Of a stretch of 64,000 nt of DNA, positions 1 through 10,952 are shown one piece after another (the stretch's first letter is position 1; every line of letters begins with the position of its first letter). This DNA comes from Hofstenia miamia. Its lineage: Eukaryota; Xenacoelomorpha; Acoela. The translations under genes were made by a program, and so were the position numbers. The stretch spans positions 1,393,140-1,457,139 of the forward strand of contig SCFE01000022.1 in NCBI GenBank assembly GCA_004352715.1, written 5' to 3'. The notes beneath the pieces are model-generated. The model was not told where the DNA came from. It did not search any database and worked only from the letters and a program-made list of their open reading frames with translations.

Positions 1-961
1 ACTACTGAAAGTGCTTCTAGTTCTACAGTCAGCACTTCAAAATCAACTATGAGTACTACTCCAACTACTGAAAGTGTTTCTAGTTCTACAGTCAGCACTT
101 CAAAATCAACCATGAGTACTACTCCAACTACTGAAAGTGCTTCTAGTTCTACAGTCAGCACTTCAAAATCAACTATGAGTACTACTCCAACTACTGAAAG
201 TGCTTCTAGCTCTACAGTTAGCACTTCAAAATCAACTATGAGTACTACTCCAACTACTGAAAGTGTTTCAAGTTCTACAGTCAGCACATCAAAATCAACC
301 ATGAGTACTACTCCAACTACTGAAAGTGCTTCTAGCTCTATAGTTAGCACTTCAAAATCAACCATGAGTACTACTCCAACTTCTGAAAGTGCTTCTAGCT
401 CTACAGTTAGCACTTCAAAATCAACTATGAGTACTACTCCAACTACTGAAAGTGCTTCTAGCTCTACAGTTAGTACATCAAAATCACCCATGAGTACTAG
501 TCCAACTACTCAAAGTGCTTCTAGTTCTACTGTCAGCACTTCAAAATCAACTATGAGTACTACTCCAACTATTGAAAGTATTTCATCATCAACTCTAAGT
601 TCAACATCAAAGCATTCTAGTTTATCTACAACATCAATGTCAACAAAATCCACACCACACTCATCGAGAAGTGTAACATCAACAATTTCTTTGCCAACAA
701 CATCAAAGCCTTCTTCTTTGTCTACAACTTCATTGTCAACAGAAACTACTCCTTATTTTGCTTCAACTCTCAGTTCAACTTCAATAGTCAGCACATCAAA
801 ATCAATTATGAGTACTACTCCAACTACTGAAAGTGCTTCTACCTCCACAATTAGCACATTGAAATCCTCTATAAGTACAAATTTTGCCAGTACTACTAAT
901 TTCACAAGTACCTCAACTTCATATTATTGCGTTGCATTTGGTACAACTTATTCTCCACCTG
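1..961 (+). CDS. Exon 1 (partial): Ser/Thr-rich mucin repeats
   Basis: The frame is open from base 1. About nine 21-residue units (63 bp each) beginning MSTTPTTES occupy roughly 1-590, then diverged Ser/Thr-rich sequence follows to about residue 300. Such stretches are typical O-glycosylation regions of mucins. The exon ends at 961 before a GTATTT donor, in phase 1. An ATG at 49 is only a repeat-internal Met and should not be taken as the start. Confidence 0.8.
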
Positions 962-3900
962 GTATTTTTAATATTTTTATTCAATTACTTATGTTTTCTA
1001 GAATGGGGAAATTGGAATGCTTGGTCTGAGTGCAGTAGTCCTGGATGTGGTTATCCTGGGTATATGAGACGAAGTCGTTCATGCCAGTACCAAGAAGACA
1101 ATCCTTTAGGAGAGCTACAATGTGCATCTAATGGTGGTTTCTCTGTTGAATTTCAAGAATGTTCAACTGATGTTGACCAATGTACAAATTCTACAACTGA
1201 TCCATGTTAGATTTTCATTTTTTCAATATTATTTTATGTTTTCAAAGTGAATAAATTTCAATGTATTAATCATACTAAAGAATAGATCTACAAAGCTTTT
1301 AGCAAAATTGCACTTTCATGGCCAAATAATAATATTGTATTCACATTTCCATAATGACATGAACCATCATTAAAAATGAACTTTGATTAATTCATGTTGG
1401 ATTTACTTCCAGTTTAGTTTTTTGCAATACTTAATATACAGACCCTTGTCCACAGATGGACAGAAAAGCAGAATATAACTGCATGAGAGTGTTATAGAAG
1501 AAGCAGTCCAGATGAGAGGAGGAACAGGAAGAGAAATAGGTTAGCCTATCCAGGTGCATTGGAGACAGAAAACCATTATGCGAGAGAAGAATTGAGAATA
1601 AAGTGGCAAAAATTAGGCGGCAAATGGGAAGATCAGGGCAAGTAAGGCAGTACAGGACAGGTACAGGGTAGGTAAGGTGAAGACTATAGAAACTGCAAGA
1701 GAAGAGCTTAAGCAAAGATTAGTTGCTGAAGCTGAGAAACTGAGAAAGTATAGCACAAGGGCAAAACAGGCAACAGACAATATGAAGTTTGAGACCCAAA
1801 AAGGAAGATTCTACAAAGAGCTAGTTGCAAAAGAAAAGGCTACAGCTAGGGCAGGTGAGGATGCAGTAAGGCTCTGGAAATGTATGTGCGGAAGTGAATT
1901 ACCAGAGATAGAAGGTGAGCAGGTGCAGAAGGAGTTTAGACAAGAAGAAGTGCTCTAAAGAAGATGAAGAACTGGAAGGCGCCAGACAGAGATGAGGTGC
2001 ATGGGTTTTGGCTGAAGAAGTTTACAAATGTTCATGAGAGACTAGCAGTAGCATTTCGGGAGTGTGGTGAGTGGGTGTCCAGAGTGGATGGTAGTGGGAA
2101 TGACATTTCTGATACAGAATGATTCAAAGAAAGGCAGTGAGGCAAGAAACTTCAGGCCAATAACATGTCTGTCAACAACTTGGGCTAGATGATGCAAAGA
2201 TCAGTTGTTAATAGACCAGGTAGTGGTGGAGAATTATGGGAGAAGGAAAACAAACTTAGCAATGGCATGGATGGATTACTGGAAGGCACATAATAGTATT
2301 GCACATAAATGGGTTGAGTTTCCAGAGAGGCAGATGGGAAGTAGCAGACTGAGATAGACGGGCAGAGGTTGAGGTTTAAGCGGGGCATATTCCAGGGAGA
2401 CAGCTTAGCACCATGGTGCATGGGCGACCTGAAGATGTATGCTAGCTCAAAGAAGATGTTGCAGAAGTAAGTGGAAACATTGGAAATGGCCGAATAGAGA
2501 GTCTGGGTTGGAATTTGTATTAGGAAAGTGTGCGACAGTGACACTGACCAGAGGCAAGTGTATGGATGGAGATGGCTTGAGGACAAACAGTGGGGATATG
2601 ATTGAGGAAGTCGAGGAGGGGTACATGTACTTAGGAGTGATAGAGAAAGATAAAGGATGGGAAAGGCCTTCTAAGTGTAGAGGAATCTGTGGAAGCAGAA
2701 GCGCTAGGACTAAAGGAATATGTAAAAGAGCATCATAAAGGGTTCTTACTAGAAGTCAATATGGAGGTAAGAAAGATAAGAACCGAGGCTGAGGGAAGGA
2801 AAGATTTCTACATAAGTTAAGTTTTTGAGAAGGTATTAGTCATGAAAGGAGTGATGAATGTCCATCAATTGCTTGGTAGCAATCATATTAACCCTATCTT
2901 GCCTGGGGGTGATTTGACCCCCTTCCATATTTGTAGATATAACTCAGAGATCGTTTTTAAATGTACTATTTTTCCATTTCCTTTTCATTAACTTTTTCTG
3001 CAACTCTTGATGAAAAATTTGTGCAGATAGGGTCAATGGTTACAAAGTTATGGCGATTTTAAAAAAGTCCATGAAAAACGGATATTTTTTGAGAATTTCA
3101 AAAATAACCATTTTGAATATAAAGGCTATAAATTGAAACCAATGTATAATTTTCAATGCAAAATTATAATTATATGTTTTCTATGTTTTATTTGCATTAT
3201 AGGCTTTTCTCTTGATTCCTATTTTGTAATATTTATAAAATTTTGTGTCAATAATAAGAAATTTAGAAATTTTGATATATAACCTAGTTAATATGTGCAT
3301 AATTTGCATATTAATTATCGTATCGCAAAATGGTTTTACCAAGATATGCTTCTCATTTTAAAGTACCTGCACGCCCAATTTGGTGTTGATCGGATGTACT
3401 GTTTCCGATATCTCAGGGGGCAAATCGCCCCCCTCCGACATAACTGCTACAATTAGCTCAGGTAGGATAGGGTTAAAGCCTGTATGACTGATTCTTTGTG
3501 ATGGTCTGGAATGGTTCTACCTACAGAATGATCATTTCGAATGTTTTGTTTTTTGGCACTCTGCCAATTGGGTGGAGGTATTCAAAGGAAGCTGAAATTA
3601 TTTTGATGGACTAGTAAAGAAAATTGGAGCTGAAACATACTTAGCCTTTCTCCAACTCGACATTAAAAATAAATTTGCTAGTCTCAGTAGGTCTATCATT
3701 CTGTGAACGATTAACAACCATGATCCAGAATTATAGGCGTTATTGCAGAATAGTACCCTCAATAAAAATTAATATTTTTTTACATATTTATACCTTATTT
3801 TTTATGCTGATTTCAAATATCATAATCATTTTTACCGGAAACTTAAATTTAACAAATTATTAATTGAAAATATTCAATTATCTCCATAGTAACAAACGTA

Positions 3901-6900
3901 ATATCCACGACAAATAGCCTTGGATTACAAATTATTAAGTAAAATTTTAAGTAATTTCTTATTACTGGACACTTTTTCTTGGATTTCTGATATTTTATAA
4001 ACCTAAACCCTAACCCAAAAGCTTATTTCTTTAGTATTTTTTAAACCTAAACCCTAACCCAAAAGCTTATTTCTTTATTATTTTTTTAAACCTAAACCCT
4101 AACCCAAGTCCGCTATAATTCTATTCTTACTAACCGCCATTTTATTTTAGTTTCCATAGATATTTTCAATTAATAATTTGTTAAATTTATGTTTCCGGTA
4201 AAAATGATTATGATATTTGAAATCAGCATAAAAAATAAGGTATAAATATGTAAAAAATATTAATTTTTATTGAGGGTACTATTCTGCAATAATGCCGAAT
4301 TATACCCTTAGATTGAGTATTGGTATTGTCAACCATCTTAATTAATTTCCGCATTACGTCTTTTTGTTGCGCACAACAAGGTGATCGACTCTTCTTTCTG
4401 CAAGGAGAATCCATCATGTTATTCGAACTCTTCACGAATTTTTTCTTGACATTACTTGTATCATTTGGTAACTTGATGATGGTTCTCTGGTTGGCCCAGT
4501 TAACATTTTGGCGAATAAATTTGATCTCTTTAGTCTCTGGATGGTGGCATATTAACCTATAAATACATGCTTTAAAATGCAACGTATAGTCAGCAAATAG
4601 CGCTGTTGATTTTACTGCTTTATCTTTCGAGTAAATGGATTGAATTGAGACGGAAATATCTTCTTTAATAAATGATTAATAAAGCTAGTAATTTGACATT
4701 AATTATATTGCGATTACATAGTTTACTTGTGTATGTAAATGAATAAATAGTATTAATGTTAGGCTTTGATGGTATGATACGTGGGAATTGCTCAAATAGT
4801 TGCGAGGATGTTTACACGTGTCGCTCTTTAACCTACAGCTGTAATGAAGATGACACTTGCGAAGAGGGTTGTGTATGCACGAACAATACTTACTGGGATG
4901 ATCTTATGGAGTTATGTGTGCCAGCCTTTAATTGCAGTTGCTTTGACGATAAGTGCTTTAATTATGTTATGGCTGGTGCTACCGGCGTTCAGACCTGTTG
5001 TACTGAACGATATTGGTAATTTTTTGCAATTCTTATCAGATAGGTTTCGAGACCGACCGAAATGCAACATGCTATTTATATATATACTGGTACATAACTT
5101 TAGTTGGAAACTTGTGCTGAAGTATATAACAGTGCCTGACGTATTTGAAGAAAATTAATTATTTTTCATTCAAAATTTTGATTTCTTGAAAAAGTTTAAA
5201 ATTCTTTCCGTATTCAAGGTTTAGCTAATGAAGAGATCTAAAGCACTTAAGAGAAACGCGTAACCATAACTGTTTCTCTGGATTTAGATAGACCAGTGTT
5301 GTTTTTAAAAAAATGGGAGAGAAATTATTTCGTAAGTTATAAGCATTTAATTGTTTTTACTAACCATACAAAAATCAGACATTTCTGGGCAGTTTAATGT
5401 TAAAAGAGTTTAAATTGTTTAATTTTTGCTGAAAAAATATCTTATACACGAAATCAAGCCTGAAATGCAATTTTAGGAGACAAAAAGGTATTGATTGATT
5501 ATTAAAAATATTGGGGAATGTGTAGGGTTTAGTTAAATTTAAAATTTATATTTCCCATTAATGTGAGTTTTTCTGTTTAAAAATTGTTTAAAGTTGAGTT
5601 TCTTTTTTAACCTGCATATCATCAGCTAAATTGCACATCAATGTTTAATTTAAATTGTAGACGAAAACGAGTGATAAAAAATGCGCATTTCATATATATA
5701 TATATATATATATATNNNNNNNNNNNNNNNNNNNNNNNNNNNNNNNNNNNNNNNNNNNNNNNNNNNNNNNNNNNNNNNNNNNNNNNNNNNNNNNNNNNNN
5801 NNNNNNNNNNNNNNNNNNNNNNNNNNNNNNNNNNNNNNNNNNNNNNNNNNNNNNNNNNNNNNNNNNNNNNNNNNNNNNNNNNNNNNNNNNNNNNNNNNNN
5901 NNNNNNNNNNNNNNNNNNNNNNNNNNNNNNNNNNNNNNNNNNNNNNNNNNNNNNNNNNNNNNNNNNNNNNNNNNNNNNNNNNNNNNNNNNNNNNNNNATA
6001 AGATATTATTTCGAAACTGATCTGTTCTAAGCATTTTCTGTTCATTCAACAAGCTTGGATTTTATTGAAAGCACAATTTGGCACAAACTTGTTTTCTGTA
6101 AGGGATTAAATGTGATGTTTCGCTTGAAGAATGATGTTGATGAAAAGTTAGATTATTTTATTTTGAAAAACAGTAGGGTGAGATATAAATTTGATGATCT
6201 CATGATTTTATTTTCACTGCAGTATTTCGCGGAATGCCTTAGATCTAGGAATTTCGCTAATAATCTCTATTGGTTTAATTTTTCCAATTTAACCTTATTT
6301 CCAATAGGAATTTTCAAAATTTATTTTGACTGCAATAGAAATTTTTTAATCGCCTATAACTCACTAACTAACGAAGATATTTAAAATCTAAAAAAACCAC
6401 AAAATAGAGAATTGTCTCCTCATTCTTTTGGGCCTTAAATTCGTGATCTGGCCGTAGGCGCCAGAACCTCTGACTTTACGAAGGATGTGCCTGGACGAGA
6501 CTCATACAGATTGTCTTCAAAAAACAAAATATTACAAGGTAGCAGTTGCTCCCATAGGCATTAGACCGTCTCATTATCTGAACACTAGGTATAAAAATAA
6601 CTTAAACATTTTTACAAAAATCGGATTAATCATTGAAAAAAAATCTTATTTGCATGCAATTCAGGCATAAGAATATGTTTTAGAACAGAGTGTGTCCAAC
6701 CCCGTAGGTGTGTCCATGTAAAAATCTTTCAATATTTCCTAACAGGCGTGGATACACTTGTTCACAAATGCGGACAAATCGGTTTGTTGCGTAAAAGTAA
6801 CACTATTGGAAATAAGGTTGACAAGAGATGAGGCTAATATAACTTATTCAAACTTTTATTTCACTTTTCACTAGCTCAAAGCAATTTCATTCACCCATTT

Positions 6901-9900
6901 CATACCAAGGTCCTCAAATGGGCCTTTAAATGTCTACCTGACTTCTTTTGTTGATTAGTTAATGTAGATCTATCCCCTCACTAGTGATAAAAATGAAGAA
7001 AAATCACCATATGAGAAAGTGACATATATTGATAGTATAGTCATATTTCTACATATTACAAGTGTCAGTAAGCAGCTTGGAGCCAGTATTTAGTAGTTAT
7101 GGGCATGCTAAGATCATAACCACCCATTAAAATTATAGAATAATACTTTTTTCTCGATTTCCGAAAATTCAAAATTTTGCATGGTTCTGTATCTTTCATG
7201 CATGATATTTCTAACAGTTTTTGTGCAAATGAGCTGAAACTTCTTACAGATGTTTGCAATAGCTAGCTGTAGGGCATGTACTAAAATAAAAGATGTATCT
7301 TGGTATAAAGATTTTTTTTGCCTTCCGAAGTAATGTGATGCACCTAATTTCCGGCACCTAAAAAGGCCCAAGAAGAACAAAATTTGAAAAAAAAGAAAGT
7401 TTTCAAGGTAATAAAAAGATAATAGTACAAGACCTAAAGCTATATGTCTTCATTACAGTTGTGAAGTTTCAAGTCAATCCAAGCATTAATCTTTGAGTAA
7501 ATGTGTTTTGAAGTTTTGTTCTATTTTTAGCATAATGGCGGCCATCTTGGAAGCTCATTTGCATAAATTTTCAGAATTTATGTCGTATCATAATCTTTGA
7601 CCATTTTGAATATAACAATGTGGTGGATTTTTACTTATATGCCCAGAATTCAATTTTAGCCCCTCTAAGGATAGATCTACTTTAAATCTATGGTATTTTT
7701 AATGCTTTGCAGCTTAAGCGGTGGTTTTACTGTTGTTCGCATTTTTTATTATCTCTGTTCATTTTTGTTAAGTACGCCTCCCAACTTATATTTTACTTGT
7801 GCATCATTGACTTCAGCATAAATTGGACCTTCTTACATTCGTTGTGTGATTGAAAAATTTCAAGTTTTTGACATGAAATTCTCATAATATGCTTTGTAAA
7901 AGTATACTATATCTGACAAATAGCCAATTCCAAAGGATTTAAGTAGACCTGGTATGAAATTGGTTAACACTATTTCTTATCAAATAAATCTTTTAAAATT
8001 AACTGCTGAATTAATTTTATTCATTGGGAGATTTTATTTATTGGCAAAGGGGCCAATCCGCCAAATTGAAGATATTGAGTTAGATGTGGGATACGAAATT
8101 TTAAACCTTCCCCTAGATAGTAGAAAAATTTTGTCACCATATTCGGCTTTATACATACGTAAAATAAGGTTGAAAATAAACCAAATATGCATGTTTCTGT
8201 TATAAAATAGAAATGGTAAAACTTTAAAGCTATTTTTCTCAAAACTACCGAATGGTGGATTGGCCCTTTTGCCTCTGGCCGCCTCATATATCTTTCGATA
8301 ATTTATTATCATTTCTGTTGTAGTTTATGATTGCTTATTAGTTCCTGCATCAACGGAGTGTTGTCTTGCACTGGTGGTTGTCCGACAGATTGCATTGCCA
8401 CTGATTGGAGTGAATGGACTTCTTGTAATTCTGATTGTAAACGACAAAGAAGAAGGTAGTTCTTAACTTATTTTAACTAACATGCTACAATATCTTTTTC
8501 AAAATGTTTGTAATTCTTCCAAATTATTTTCAATGTCTTCTCGATCACGCGAAGTTATACTGCTGTGGAAGTTTTAGTAATTCATCGAATTAATTCTTAA
8601 ATTTCCTCTGATATAGTTAAGCCACTTTTAAATATCATCTTAATGACACCAGACTTGTCAACGAGCCGGGCCGAGCCGAGCCGAGCCGAGCTTGAGCACA
8701 TTATTTAATATACAACGAGCCCAAAACGAGCCTATTTTAGGCAAAGAAAGTTTATAGTTCTGCTTGTTAATTTTGATTATGGAGATTTTTCTTATTTTTT
8801 GCAGTCAGTTTGCCTTTCCTATAATCTTATTTAAGAAATGTTTATTAAATAATAGGAAGAGCTATGTAAAAAATTCTTTGAGCACAATATTTTTAAAAAA
8901 ATACCGAGCAAAACGAGCCCCATTCAAAGATTTTATGTGGCAAGTCGAGCCGAATTTACACAAAATTTAAACGAGCCGAGCCGAGCCGAGTTTGGAAATG
9001 TCGGCTCGTTGACAAGTCTGTGCCCCACTGTTATTTATATTAAACGGTAGTACCCACTAATTGATTATCCAAAAATCTTTACTCCACTCTTGTCATTTAT
9101 ATTCATTTTATTATCTGTTCAACTGATTACATGTATTTAATGCAGTAAATCGTTACAAAACATTGGACAGTATCTAATACTTGCTTATTTCAGATTTTAT
9201 TACAAATTTTGCAATTTCAAAAACTAGTGAAACAGATCTGTTTGCACATAATAATTCCCCTGCCTATTCCAAAACCTGAAATTAGTTTCCTAAATTGTTA
9301 TTTTTACATATTTTTATTTGTTGAGTAATTTTACGCTCTAGCTAGTTACTAATCTTGCATGTAAGTAAATTTAATTGAATATAGCTATTTGGATTTCTAT
9401 AATACATTGGAAATGATTTGATTAAATTCCATTTCCGCATAAAAAATTTGATGTTTTATATTCTAATCAATAAAAAGTTTTTTTTCAGCTGATTAGTTTA
9501 AAATTTTCAATGAAAAAAACTAGAGTAGAAGCTGGTATTGATGATAAAACAGTAGATATTTTGCAGTAATGAGTGTTTGTAGCTTTTCCATTAATTCTAT
9601 GGTAGTTATTTAATTAAATTGGCATAAAAGTCTTATGTTTTACAACGAAAAGTTATTAAATATTGTGGAGTACATAGTTCATCATTTGTTTTGATTTTTG
9701 AAATAAGTTATATATCGGTTAGAATATGAAGACGATGTTTACTACATGGATTTGTTACTACTATTATTATGATTTATAAAATGAATATTAAAGTAGGCTT
9801 TAGTAGTATAATTAGATTCGGTTTTTATATCAAGGCACCTAAAATTCTCATTTTTCATTAATTTTTTACCCTTTTACTATTGATTTGATGATAAATGATA

Positions 9901-10911
9901 TTACAAAAAATTTCAAAGTATTCCATATAGATATATCTTTTCATATTAAGTAAAACCATAGGGTAAATTCTAGAAATAGAGTGGCTGTATATAAGGAATT
10001 GATTGTCTGTTAAATCGAAAATCTTAATAAACACATGTTTTGAATATGAAAAAAATTCAATAGGAAAGGGGTAAAAAAATTAATGAAAAAATGATAATTA
10101 TGCTACTAGATTTTGTTGAATTCTTTTAATTTAATTGGTAATAAAACTTTTTTAGATGTATTTTGCACCATGCACGTTTTGGTGGTCAGGAATGCGAAGA
10201 TGGAGAGCTACAAGTTGAGGACTGCAATCCTGGTTTCGGTGATTGTAAAGTGTGCTACTACAATGGTATTTTTAATTAATATTGCTTTTGGAAAATTTTT
10301 TTTAAGGCACTGCGTACCAACCTTCTGATATAGTTGAAGAAGACCAGTGTTATGTGAAGATTTGTAAAGCTAATGATACTCTTGTTGAAGGTCTTAAGTG
10401 CCAGACTGGTCCTTTTTCGCAAAATGATTGTGATGAAGATGTAGGTAACTTCATGTTGGTTCAGTGAAGCTCTTTTCTCTTTGAATTGAATTTTACTTTC
10501 TTTAACAAAATTTCTAAATATTTTGTGTGTTGATTGATTGTTTTAACTACATTTTCTAAGTGATTTTCCAACTACCATAAAAGCATCTCTGGGTAGCTTT
10601 GTTTTTACTATAAATTTGTATTTAATTTTTTGGATTCTAAAAGGTTGATCATTTTTACAGCATGGTAATGCTTTTTTTGTAATATAAAAAAACGTTTTAT
10701 TTTAAGGTTTGCATAAATATATTACTGATTAAATACATAGAATATATTTATTCAGGAAGTCTATGTTCCGCCGGCCAATCTATCAGAAGCGATTGCCAAT
10801 GACTGCTGTGGGAAATGCGTACGTCGTGTTTGTCAAGAAGATATTGTTAAGTACGAAGTCAATCTTGGAGGTAGTTACTTTTATGAATGCTTCATCGAGA
10901 ATGTCTTTTGC

Positions 10912-10952
<41 letters not shown>

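Noticed and set aside
6292-6819. Inverted 15-mer CCTTATTTCCAATAG/CTATTGGAAATAAGG as ends of an element
   Set aside because: The similarity does not extend, and no matching target duplication was found.
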